Source: Haliea sp. E1-2-M8
GTDB taxonomy: Bacteria; Pseudomonadota; Gammaproteobacteria; Pseudomonadales; Halieaceae
Direction of reading: 5' to 3'
DNA length: 64,000 nt
Assembly (NCBI RefSeq): GCF_030649675.1
Contig: NZ_JAUTDR010000005.1
Location: forward strand, 62,001 to 126,000
Below are positions 26,952 to 34,403 of this stretch, one piece after another. The notes under the pieces were generated by a model that saw nothing but the letters and a program-made list of their open reading frames with translations, had not been told where the DNA came from and did not search any database. The translations under genes were made by a program, and so were the position numbers. The stretch's first letter is position 1. The number at the start of each line of letters is the position of its first letter.

Positions 26952-27207
26952 TCTCCACATAGGGCACCTGTTCCGCAATGATCTCCTGCACCTGGTCCGG
27001 CAGGTCCGATTCCATGGCATCCCGCGCCGCCTTGCTCTCCCAGGTCGCTATTGCCAGCAGCCGCGATGGATCTCCGATCTTGCGGTGCAGGCGGGTACCC
27101 CGGGCCCCCGGCGCCCGCTGGATGATCTCGCTGGCGCGGATCCAGGCGTCCGCATACTGCTCGGCGCTGTAGCCGGGCTTCAGGGTAACTTCAAAAATAT
27201 AGTGCAT
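26896..27207 (-). CDS. ABM-domain (antibiotic biosynthesis monooxygenase-like) protein
   Basis: The ATG at 27207 has GGAGG about seven bases upstream and gives 103 residues beginning MHYIFEVTLKPGYSAEQYAD. The small ferredoxin-like dimeric alpha/beta barrel is suggested by the length, the N-terminal beta strand and LLAIATWESKAARDAMESD in the middle. Members include quinol monooxygenases and heme-degrading IsdG-type enzymes, but many have no known activity. The 3' end overlaps the end of fbpC. A link to iron is possible only by position. Confidence 0.72.
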   Translation of the reverse strand: MHYIFEVTLKPGYSAEQYADAWIRASEIIQRAPGARGTRLHRKIGDPSRLLAIATWESKAARDAMESDLPDQVQEIIAEQVPYVEINLIGEFEAPEWTVLPPG

Positions 27208-27313
27208 CGGCGCCCTCCCCGGCGGCAGCGACGGTTGCGTGTGAAAACCGAGTATAGCCAACTGCGCGGGCATCTCGGGTACAATAGCCCTTCACCTCCG
27301 ACACTACTGCCCG

Positions 27314-28327
27314 ATGTACACCACCTGCAACAGTCACCGTTTCTGCATTGCCCCCATGATGGACTGGAGTGACCGCCACTGCCGTTACCTGTGGCGCCTG
27401 CTGAGCCGGCATGCGCGCCTGTACACCGAGATGGTAACCACCGGCGCACTGATCCACGGCGATCGCGCACGGTTTCTGCGCTTCGACCCGGTGGAACAGC
27501 CGGTGGCCCTGCAGCTGGGCGGCAGTGACCCCGCGGACCTGGCCCGCTGCGCGCGCTGGGCCGAGGACTGGGGCTATGACGAGGTCAACCTCAACTGCGG
27601 CTGCCCCTCGGACCGGGTGCAGTCCGGGGCCTTCGGCGCCTCCCTGATGGCGCACCCACAGCGGGTGGCGGAATGTGTTGCAGCAATGCGCGACGCCTGC
27701 GCCCTGCCGGTGACGGTCAAACACCGTATCGGCATTGACGACATGGAGTCCTATCAGCAGCTGCTGGACTTTGTTGGGCCCAGCGCCGAAGCGGGCTGCT
27801 CGGTGTTTATCGTCCACGCGCGCAAGGCCTGGTTGCAGGGGCTGTCGCCAAAGGAGAACCGGGAAATCCCGCCCCTCAACTATCCCTGGGTATACCGGCT
27901 GAAAGCGGACCTGCCCCAGCTCACCATTGTCCTCAACGGCGGCATCGCTACGCTTGCAGAATGCCGCACGCATCTGGCGCAGGTGGACGGGGTCATGCTG
28001 GGGCGGGTAGCCTATCATGACCCGTGGCTGCTGGCGGATGTGGACCGGGCCCTGTTCGGCGCGGAAAATCCGCTACAATCCCGGCATGCGGTAATTGAGC
28101 AGATGCTGCCCTACGTGGCCCGGGAACTGGCCGCGGGCGCCCAACTCAACCACATCACCCGGCACCTGCTGGGGCTGTACCAGGGCCTGCCCGGAGCGCG
28201 CCAGTTCCGCAGACATATCAGTGAAAACGCCCACCGCAAGGGCGCGGGCATTGAGGTACTGGAGCAGGCTTGCCGCCTGGTGCGCGCTGCCGGCGAGCGG
28301 CAGCAGGCCCCCGACTCCGTCGCCTGA
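27314..28327 (+). CDS. dusA: tRNA-dihydrouridine(20/20a) synthase
   Basis: The 337-residue FMN enzyme reduces uridine 20 and 20a in the tRNA D-loop. It begins [20 protein letters not shown], with later [32 protein letters not shown] containing the catalytic Cys, [30 protein letters not shown] and LNGGI, all typical of DusA rather than DusB or DusC. A TACAAT -10-like element (27280-27285) lies before it. It is close upstream of the transaldolase gene. Confidence 0.96.
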   Translation: MYTTCNSHRFCIAPMMDWSDRHCRYLWRLLSRHARLYTEMVTTGALIHGDRARFLRFDPVEQPVALQLGGSDPADLARCARWAEDWGYDEVNLNCGCPSDRVQSGAFGASLMAHPQRVAECVAAMRDACALPVTVKHRIGIDDMESYQQLLDFVGPSAEAGCSVFIVHARKAWLQGLSPKENREIPPLNYPWVYRLKADLPQLTIVLNGGIATLAECRTHLAQVDGVMLGRVAYHDPWLLADVDRALFGAENPLQSRHAVIEQMLPYVARELAAGAQLNHITRHLLGLYQGLPGARQFRRHISENAHRKGAGIEVLEQACRLVRAAGERQQAPDSVA

Positions 28328-28344
28328 TACAGGAAAGGACCACT

Positions 28345-29298
28345 ATGACCAGTAAACTCGAACAACTTAAAGGCATGACCGATGTGGTGGCCGATACCGG
28401 TGACATCGAGGCCATCCGCCGCTTTCAGCCCCAGGACGCCACTACCAACCCCTCGCTGCTGCTGAAGGCCGCCGCCCTGCCCCACTACGGCGAGCTGCTG
28501 GCCCAGGCCCGCAGCTGGGCCGCCCTGCAGGGCGGCTCCAATGCGGAGCGGCTGGCCAACTGCTGCGACCGGTTCGCGGTCGATGTCGGCTGCGAGATCC
28601 TGGACATTGTACCCGGGCGTATTTCCACGGAAGTTGACGCGCGGCTGTCCTTCGACACCGAAGCCACCATTGCCCGGGCACAACGGCTGATCGACCTGTA
28701 CGAAAAAGCCGGTGTCTCGCGGGAGCGGATCCTGATCAAGGTCGCCTCCACCTGGGAAGGTATCCGCGCCGGTGAGCAGCTGGAAAAGGAGGGCATCAAC
28801 TGCAACCTGACCCTGCTGTTCGGCTTCGCCCAGGCCGCCGCCTGTGCCGATGCGGGCGTCTACCTGATCTCGCCGTTTGTCGGCCGCATCCTGGACTGGC
28901 ACCTGGCCAACAGCGGCCTGGTGGTCAAGCAGCCGACCGACGATCCCGGTGTGCAGTCCGTGCGGCGCATCTACCGGTACTACAAAACCCACGGCTACAA
29001 CACCGTGGTGATGGGCGCCAGCTTCCGCAACACCGGCGAGATCGAGGCGCTGGCCGGTTGCGACCGCCTGACCATCAGCCCCACGCTGCTGGAGAGCCTG
29101 GCGGGGGATGAGGGAGACCTGCCGCGCCAGCTTGCGCCGGACGACACCGGTTCGGAGGATGCCCGCGAGGCGCCCAGCGAACCCACCTTCCGCCTGGCCC
29201 TGAATGACGATGCCATGGCGACGGAAAAACTGGCTGAAGGTATCCGCAACTTCATCGCCGACCAGATAAAGCTGGAACAGGTGATTGTCCAATCATGA
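28345..29298 (+). CDS. tal: Transaldolase
   Basis: The 317-residue protein is the same length as E. coli TalB. It moves a dihydroxyacetone unit between sedoheptulose-7-phosphate and glyceraldehyde-3-phosphate in the pentose phosphate pathway. Diagnostic parts are [25 protein letters not shown]-like [11 protein letters not shown], the Schiff-base Lys in [14 protein letters not shown], and [20 protein letters not shown]. An AGGA/AAAGGA site precedes the ATG at 28345. It overlaps the next gene by four bases. Confidence 0.97.
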   Translation: MTSKLEQLKGMTDVVADTGDIEAIRRFQPQDATTNPSLLLKAAALPHYGELLAQARSWAALQGGSNAERLANCCDRFAVDVGCEILDIVPGRISTEVDARLSFDTEATIARAQRLIDLYEKAGVSRERILIKVASTWEGIRAGEQLEKEGINCNLTLLFGFAQAAACADAGVYLISPFVGRILDWHLANSGLVVKQPTDDPGVQSVRRIYRYYKTHGYNTVVMGASFRNTGEIEALAGCDRLTISPTLLESLAGDEGDLPRQLAPDDTGSEDAREAPSEPTFRLALNDDAMATEKLAEGIRNFIADQIKLEQVIVQS

Positions 29299-29738
29299 TC
29301 AATGCCCTGAAATCACTGTTCGTCCTGCCCGCAGGCGACAGCCCCGAAGAACACTCGCACCGGGTGCACCTGGCTTCCGCAGCCCTGTTGATCGAGACAG
29401 CGCGGGCCGATTTCACCCAGGATGCAGATGAGGAAGCGGCGCTGGAGAATCTGCTCTGTGAATCACTGTCGCTGTCGCGGGAGGAGGTTCATGCACTGGT
29501 CGAGCGGGCTTCGAATCGGGTGGACTCGGCCACCTCGCTGTATGAATTTACCCGGGTCATCAACGACCAGTACGGCCCCGCCGAGAAGCTGGAGCTCATC
29601 GCGGCCATGTGGCGGGTGGCCTACGTCGACGACAACCTGGACAAGTACGAGGAACATTTGATCCGCCAGGTCGCGGAACTGATCTACGTGCCCCACCAGG
29701 ACTATATTCGCAGCAAGCTGGAAGCCAAACCCGACTGA
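29295..29738 (+). CDS. TerB-like (tellurite resistance family) protein
   Basis: The 147-residue, mostly helical acidic protein carries the TerB/DjlA-type pattern: [15 protein letters not shown] near the N-terminus, and [27 protein letters not shown] near residues 95-120, where D-x-x-L-D-x-x-E is the typical metal-binding-like motif. Proteins of this family are small helical bundles often of unknown role, sometimes linked to tellurite or membrane stress. It starts in an ATGA overlap with the transaldolase gene. Confidence 0.85.
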   Translation: MINALKSLFVLPAGDSPEEHSHRVHLASAALLIETARADFTQDADEEAALENLLCESLSLSREEVHALVERASNRVDSATSLYEFTRVINDQYGPAEKLELIAAMWRVAYVDDNLDKYEEHLIRQVAELIYVPHQDYIRSKLEAKPD

Positions 29739-29773
29739 CTGTGGCTCACTGACTGGGGCTGACTGGCGTTGGT

Positions 29774-30256
29774 TCAGCTGCGCTCCAGCACCACCATCAG
29801 GTCCTTGAACCGGGCGCGGTTCTCCTCCGACAGGCCCATGAGAACCCGATGGGCGTCCAGGACCTGTTCCTTGACCGCCTGTTCGCTGCCCTCGACCAGA
29901 GGCACGCGGCGGATACAGCCGGGCTTGGCACAGGCGTCCTCGTGCAATTCGAACAGACGCTGAAAACCCATACTCTTGATCAGACGGGTGATCCCGGGGT
30001 TGTTGCTGTAGATCGCGGGCATGAAGCCGTAGCGTGCCCGCACCTCCAGCGCCAGCTTGGCCAGCAGTCCCAGAGTGGTGCTGTCTATGCCCTCGGCACC
30101 GCAGAGATCGACCCAGACACTGGCAAAATCCGGATTCTCGAGCATCTTGTGCACATAGTCGTCGATCGTGGTACACAGGGTCAGACGCACATCGCCAGTC
30201 AGGCGAATGACATAGGCGCCGTCCTGGCTCGCTGCAAGTATTCGGCCCTCTTTCAT
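29774..30256 (-). CDS. STAS-domain anti-anti-sigma factor (HsbA-like)
   Basis: The true start is the ATG at 30256, directly after the phosphatase gene, giving 160 residues. Residues ~5-105 form a STAS domain with WVDLCGAEGIDSTTLGLLAK; Ser59 is the likely site of reversible phosphorylation. A further ~50 residues follow that are not found in minimal SpoIIAA. Length and motif match the HsbA protein of Pseudomonas, which switches between an anti-sigma factor and a diguanylate cyclase. It is the natural substrate of the adjacent PP2C phosphatase. The kinase is not in the window. Confidence 0.85.
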   Translation of the reverse strand: MKEGRILAASQDGAYVIRLTGDVRLTLCTTIDDYVHKMLENPDFASVWVDLCGAEGIDSTTLGLLAKLALEVRARYGFMPAIYSNNPGITRLIKSMGFQRLFELHEDACAKPGCIRRVPLVEGSEQAVKEQVLDAHRVLMGLSEENRARFKDLMVVLERS

Positions 30257-30257
30257 C

Positions 30258-31442
30258 CTAACCCCGCTTGCTGATGAACAGCGCAGCAATATCGTCGGGA
30301 GCGGTTTCGACACGGTCGAGTCCCAGCCGGGTGACAATCTCCTCTGGCGACTCGGCAGACTCCTCAAACACTTTCAGGAAGTACTTTTCCTTCTCTATCA
30401 GGTTCTGCGGCGGCAGGATCTCCAGGATCCCGTCGGAAAACAGCGCCAGCATGAAACGCTGGGGCAGGTCGATCAGGTGCTCTTCGTAGGCCACATCCTC
30501 CATGATGCCCACCGCGGAGCCTTCGCCGCGCAAATAGCGCGCGCCCTCTCCCGACACCAGCACGGGCTGCGGCAAATGCCCCGCAACACTGTAGCGCAGG
30601 GTGTTGGCGGCGGTATCCAGCAAGCCAACCACCATGGTGGCAAACTTGCCCACACCCAGGCCCAGCAATTCCTTGTTGGCACGCTTGAGCATGGCCACAG
30701 GGCTCAGGATGGTGTCGTCGCTGCGCCGCAGGTAATCCGACCGCTTGCGGGCAAAGAGGTTCTTCAACAGTACCGTGGCAAAAGCGGAGGAACTGCCGTG
30801 GCCGGACACATCGGCCATGAAAAAGGTCACGTGGTGTTTGCCGACGATGAAGTAGTCAGTGAAATCACCGCTCAGATAGAGCGAGGGAATCACCGTGTGA
30901 CTGAAGACATAGTCGCCCCGGATCATGGGGCTTGCGGGCAACATTCGCAGCTGGACCTGGCGCCCCGCCTGCTGGTCCTGCTCCAGCATCTTGACGGTGC
31001 CGCGCAGTTCGATATTCGCCACCTCCAGGCGTTTGCGGGATTCCTGCAACTCGCGACGCAGCTGGCGCTGGCGCACGCAGCGCTCGATGGACTTGAGCAG
31101 GGCTTCGGTATCCTCGATCGGGCGCACAAAAAAGTCGCTGGCGCCAAGACGCAGGGCCGTCATCATCTTGCCCACTTCGGCGCGATCGCTGAATATGATC
31201 GCCGGTATCTGCAGGTCGAGCTCGCGCAGGGAACGACGCGCCTCCGCCCAGGACACATCCTCCAGATCCAGCTCGCAGAGAATGACATCGAGATCCTGGT
31301 TGCCGTCGAGAAAATGATAGGCCGCAATGACGTCGGTATAGACTTCAGTGCGGTACCCGGCCGCCGCGACAGTCTCCGCCAGCGCTGCTGCACGAGCGGG
31401 ATCGTCGTCGATCACCAGCACATAGCCTTTGGAATCCATCAT
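30258..31442 (-). CDS. Receiver-PP2C (SpoIIE-type) phosphatase, HsbR-like, with degenerate receiver
   Basis: The 394-residue protein has an N-terminal receiver domain (residues ~5-125), a short coiled coil (~125-160) and a SpoIIE-like PP2C phosphatase (~185-390) with MADVSGHGSSSAFAT and ALFSDGILEIL metal motifs. In the receiver the acidic pocket DDD (12-14) is kept. The position of the phospho-acceptor Asp is Glu57 (VILCELDL), and the conserved Lys is Arg107 (FFVRP). HsbR of Pseudomonas has a similar layout but an additional kinase-like domain, absent here. It should dephosphorylate the STAS protein encoded next (2-base gap). Confidence 0.88.
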   Translation of the reverse strand: MMDSKGYVLVIDDDPARAAALAETVAAAGYRTEVYTDVIAAYHFLDGNQDLDVILCELDLEDVSWAEARRSLRELDLQIPAIIFSDRAEVGKMMTALRLGASDFFVRPIEDTEALLKSIERCVRQRQLRRELQESRKRLEVANIELRGTVKMLEQDQQAGRQVQLRMLPASPMIRGDYVFSHTVIPSLYLSGDFTDYFIVGKHHVTFFMADVSGHGSSSAFATVLLKNLFARKRSDYLRRSDDTILSPVAMLKRANKELLGLGVGKFATMVVGLLDTAANTLRYSVAGHLPQPVLVSGEGARYLRGEGSAVGIMEDVAYEEHLIDLPQRFMLALFSDGILEILPPQNLIEKEKYFLKVFEESAESPEEIVTRLGLDRVETAPDDIAALFISKRG

Positions 31443-31566
31443 GTGTTACTTGCGGGGAGCTTGCGTGCAGACACTACGCCCTTGGCTGGGGGCGGGCAAC
31501 CGTTGTGCACTGTGTTTGGGCAGCATTTCACAGTTTTGGTACAGGTGGAAAAAGAGCGAGCAGGGC

Positions 31567-32286
31567 TCAAAATTCCTCGTCCCACTCGGCGTCGTTAAAG
31601 TCGGAGAAATCGTCAGCCACCACGCCGTCGCTTACCTGGGACCGGCGCTGTTGCAGGTAGGCATCGCGGACAAAAATGTAGCGGTCACCGGAGATCAGGT
31701 CTTCCACCCGCAGCAGTCGGGCGCGGCTGTCGACCAGGTCAAGCGTGCGCAGGGAATTGCGCAGGCTCATATCGTCGATGCTGCCTTCGACTGACGTCAG
31801 GGCATCAAAGACAGAACCGGTGCCGCTGCGTACAGTCCGGGGCCCAAACAGGGGCACCATCACGTAGGGCCCGGAGGGCAGCCCCCAGATCGCCAGGGTG
31901 TGGCCGAAGTCCGTGCGGTAGGGCTCTACGCCCATGCGGCTGGCAACATCAAACAGACCCAGCATGCCGATAGTCGAATTCAGCAGGAAGCGGCCGCCGG
32001 CCCGGGCGACGCCGCCCGGGCGCCCCTGCAGCACCGCGTTGATGGTGGAGTTCGCATCCCGCAGGTTTCTGAAAAAATTGCCGACACCCTTTTCCGCAGG
32101 ATCGGGCATAACCGCCTGATAACCCTTCGCTGTAGGTTTCAGCAGATACTGGTCCAGGCGTTCATTGAACTCGAATATGGGCCGGTTGAGGCCCTCCCAG
32201 GGGTCGGGATTGACCGTCTCCTGGGCCATCGCGGGCGCAAATAACAGCAGGCAGAGGAGACCCAATGTCGGTCGCAGCAGTTTCAT
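31567..32286 (-). CDS. mlaA: MlaA (VacJ) family outer-membrane lipid asymmetry protein
   Basis: The ATG at 32286 gives 239 residues. MlaA removes phospholipids from the outer leaflet of the outer membrane and hands them to MlaC. The family core is visible: DPWEGLNRPIFEFNERLDQYLLKP, FFRNLRDANSTINAVLQG, GGRFLLNSTIGMLGLFDVAS, FGHTLAIWGLPSGPYVMVPLFGP. The signal peptide ends AMAQE and has no lipobox cysteine, unlike the E. coli lipoprotein. A polar acidic tail of about 20 residues follows the domain. It lies 90 bases after hvfC on the same strand. Confidence 0.93.
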   Translation of the reverse strand: MKLLRPTLGLLCLLLFAPAMAQETVNPDPWEGLNRPIFEFNERLDQYLLKPTAKGYQAVMPDPAEKGVGNFFRNLRDANSTINAVLQGRPGGVARAGGRFLLNSTIGMLGLFDVASRMGVEPYRTDFGHTLAIWGLPSGPYVMVPLFGPRTVRSGTGSVFDALTSVEGSIDDMSLRNSLRTLDLVDSRARLLRVEDLISGDRYIFVRDAYLQQRRSQVSDGVVADDFSDFNDAEWDEEF

Positions 32287-32376
32287 GGCGGTGTCGGTGT
32301 AAGGTAAAAGTGCCGGAATGTTACGCTTGTGCGACAAGGGGAGCAACACGGGCAAAAGGGCAAAAGTTGGCTTGCA

Positions 32377-33114
32377 TCAGTTCAGCACTATGACAGCTCG
32401 GCTGGCAAAGTCCGCCAGCTGCGCTCCGCCGAAGCCGAGAACCGCTTCCCGATCCATACCCAGCTCCGCCGCCAGCTGCTGCAACAGGTCCGCGCCGGTG
32501 CCGGTCTCGTTGTCACGGGCGAGTTCCAGCAGGCGGGCGCTCGCCGCATTCAGCGCCATGAAGCGGACCACGTCCTCGCGGTCGCGGTAGACCACCAGGT
32601 ACACCGGTTCGCCCGGTTCCGGGGGCCGGAAGTCGGCACCGATCCGGTGTACCGGAAAGCGGTAGGCCAGTACCCAGGCCAACGGCGACAGCCGCACTAC
32701 CACCCGCAGCGGGTCGCCCTCCTCAGACCCTGGCGGCAGGTCCCCGTCCGCGACCGACAACGCCAATTCCACCCACTCGTAGTGAGCCAGCTCGGCAATG
32801 AACGGCGGATCTTCCGGCCCGGGCTGGTGGCGCTCGAGCAAAAAGCGCAAAAACTCCTGGCTGATCTCAAGAAAATACGGGGTACGGCAGCGATGACCGT
32901 CGATGAACTGCCGCACCAGGATGTGCCAGTCCCGGTCGCTGTACAGGCTGCGCAGCACCGGGAACCCATTGCTGATAAACCCCTCGATATTGTTGTAAAT
33001 GAGGTCCTGGTAGATCTTCAGGCGGCGCGGCTCGATACCCGCCGGCGGAGGTACGGACCCGGGGTTGCGCAGGTAGCCCGCCAGCGCCAACTGGCTGCCG
33101 CGCAACTCAGCCAT
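32377..33114 (-). CDS. hvfC: HvfC/DUF2063 partner protein of the MNIO enzyme
   Basis: The ATG at 33114 overlaps the end of hvfB by eight bases and gives 245 residues. The N-terminal half (MAELRGSQLALAGYLRNPG, then RLKIYQDLIYNNIEGFISNGFPVLRSLY) is the DUF2063 domain, once called a putative DNA-binding domain. The C-terminal half holds the hydrophobic HvfC-type extension (LAHYEWVELALSVAD, VYLVVYRDREDVVRFMALNA). In the Haemophilus system HvfC works with HvfB to modify cysteines of HvfA. It binds and presents the precursor rather than being the catalyst. Confidence 0.9.
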   Translation of the reverse strand: MAELRGSQLALAGYLRNPGSVPPPAGIEPRRLKIYQDLIYNNIEGFISNGFPVLRSLYSDRDWHILVRQFIDGHRCRTPYFLEISQEFLRFLLERHQPGPEDPPFIAELAHYEWVELALSVADGDLPPGSEEGDPLRVVVRLSPLAWVLAYRFPVHRIGADFRPPEPGEPVYLVVYRDREDVVRFMALNAASARLLELARDNETGTGADLLQQLAAELGMDREAVLGFGGAQLADFASRAVIVLN

Positions 33115-33964
33115 GTGCCAGTTCCGCCACAGAGTCGGCGCCGTAGGCGGCTTGCAACTGCCGGATCTGCGCCACTTCCTGCAGCAGCTCCGCCAGCGGC
33201 GGCAGGTTGAAGTCACGCTCCAGCAGGGTTGGTACCGGCCCCAGTAGACTGTAGGCCTCCGCCAGCAGGTTCCACACCGGGTCTATGACGTTGGCGCCGT
33301 GAGTGTCTACCTTGAGGTCCGGCGCTTCGTCGTAGTGGCCGGCCACGTGAATATAGCGGACCCGCTCCAGGGGCAGCGCGCGCAGGAAGGCAGACGCCTC
33401 GTAGCCGTGGTTGATACTGTTGACGTAAATGTTGTTCACATCCAGCAGCAGATCGCAGCCTGAGGCCTCAACCACCGCATTGATGAAATCCGCCTCACTC
33501 ATGTCGGCGTGGGCCTGGGCGTAGTAGGAGGCATTTTCCAGCGCGAGCGGCGCACCGATGATGTCCTGTACCTGCTGCACGCGGTCTGCGACATGGCGCA
33601 CTGCCTCCTCGGTAAAGGGTATCGGCAGCAGATCATAGAGATGCCCTTCTGCGGCGCACCAGGACAGGTGTTCGCTGTACAGGCTGACTCCCAGCTCATC
33701 CATCAATGCGCGCACGGCGTGCAGCAAATCCTTGTCCAGCGGGTCGGGGCCGCCGATATCCAGCGACAATCCATGAAAGACCAAGGGGCAGCGCTCCACC
33801 AGCTCGCGGAACTGGCGGCCATAGCGGCCGCCGACGTGAATCCAGTTCTCCGGCGCCACCTCCAGAAAATCGACCGCTCCCCGGTCCGCTGAAAGCAACG
33901 GGCCCATCAGGGCCCGCCGCAATCCCAGACCCGCTCCTGCGGGCCCGCTGTTACTTTCCGGCAT
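33107..33964 (-). CDS. hvfB: HvfB/DUF692 multinuclear non-heme iron oxidase (MNIO)
   Basis: The 285-residue protein starts at an ATG that shares one base with the hvfA stop (TGATG). It is a TIM barrel of the DUF692 family, with metal-ligand segments FHGLSLDIGG, YSEHLSWC, LALENASYY, LLDVNNIYVNSINHG, YIHVAGHYDE, DTHGANVIDPVW and LLERDFNLP, all present and intact. MNIO enzymes use two or three iron atoms and O2 to turn cysteine residues of a peptide into oxazolone/thioamide groups. The direct substrate here should be the EGKCG repeats of HvfA. Confidence 0.94.
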   Translation of the reverse strand: MPESNSGPAGAGLGLRRALMGPLLSADRGAVDFLEVAPENWIHVGGRYGRQFRELVERCPLVFHGLSLDIGGPDPLDKDLLHAVRALMDELGVSLYSEHLSWCAAEGHLYDLLPIPFTEEAVRHVADRVQQVQDIIGAPLALENASYYAQAHADMSEADFINAVVEASGCDLLLDVNNIYVNSINHGYEASAFLRALPLERVRYIHVAGHYDEAPDLKVDTHGANVIDPVWNLLAEAYSLLGPVPTLLERDFNLPPLAELLQEVAQIRQLQAAYGADSVAELAHG

Positions 33965-34263
33965 CAGGCGCCGCCGCACTTCCCTTCTCCGCACTTGCCT
34001 TCGCCGTCCTTGCCTTCTCCATCTTTCTCACCACACTTGCCTTCACCACACTTGCCTTCGCCTTCCTTCTCGCCGCACTTGCCCTCACCGCACTTGCCTT
34101 CATGGTCGCCTTCACCGTGAGAACCGTAGTTGGCCAGGTTGTAGCCGGTATTGAGCTGCTCCGCTGCAAAGGGGTTGGCTTCCGCGGCTGCCATGGGTAC
34201 GACGGAGCTAGCCAGGAAAGCTGCACCAAGAGCCAGCGCGAGGGGTTTTTTTGACTGTGCCAT
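33964..34263 (-). CDS. hvfA: HvfA-type RiPP precursor (bufferin/oxazolin-like) with six EGKCG motifs
   Basis: The 99-residue precursor begins with a Sec signal peptide (residues 1-27, ending MAAA). A spacer of about 25 residues (NPFAAEQLNTGYNLANYGSH) comes next, then a C-terminal core from residue 54. The core holds six EGKCG pentapeptides, arranged as three pairs, with cysteines at 58, 63, 72, 77, 91 and 96. A seventh copy is EGKDG (Asp86). No other cysteine exists. In characterised systems the EGKCG cysteine is converted to an oxazolone/thioamide that binds copper. AAGGA lies nine bases before the ATG. It is first in the hvfABC operon, and the presence of a signal peptide implies export after modification. 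Confidence 0.92.
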   Translation of the reverse strand: MAQSKKPLALALGAAFLASSVVPMAAAEANPFAAEQLNTGYNLANYGSHGEGDHEGKCGEGKCGEKEGEGKCGEGKCGEKDGEGKDGEGKCGEGKCGGA

Positions 34264-34354
34264 GAGCGATATCCTTGTTGTTGGGTGGACGTATTCAAAC
34301 ACTTGTTCCCGGCCGGCGGAAAACGCCAACCGACAGTGCTGTGACTCAGCGTTG

Positions 34355-34372
34355 GCGGGGAAGTTTCCCCGC
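34355..34372. promoter_or_regulatory. Perfect palindrome upstream of hvfA
   Basis: The 140-base gap between hrpA and hvfA contains GCGGGGAAGTTTCCCCGC, two perfect 8-base arms around GT, 92 bases before the hvfA ATG. There is no T-run, so it is a weak terminator candidate. It could be an operator for the hvf operon. No clear sigma-70 promoter is seen in the gap. Confidence 0.45.
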
Positions 34373-34403
34373 ACCCGGATGAGCTTTGTTACTATTTCAC
34401 ATA

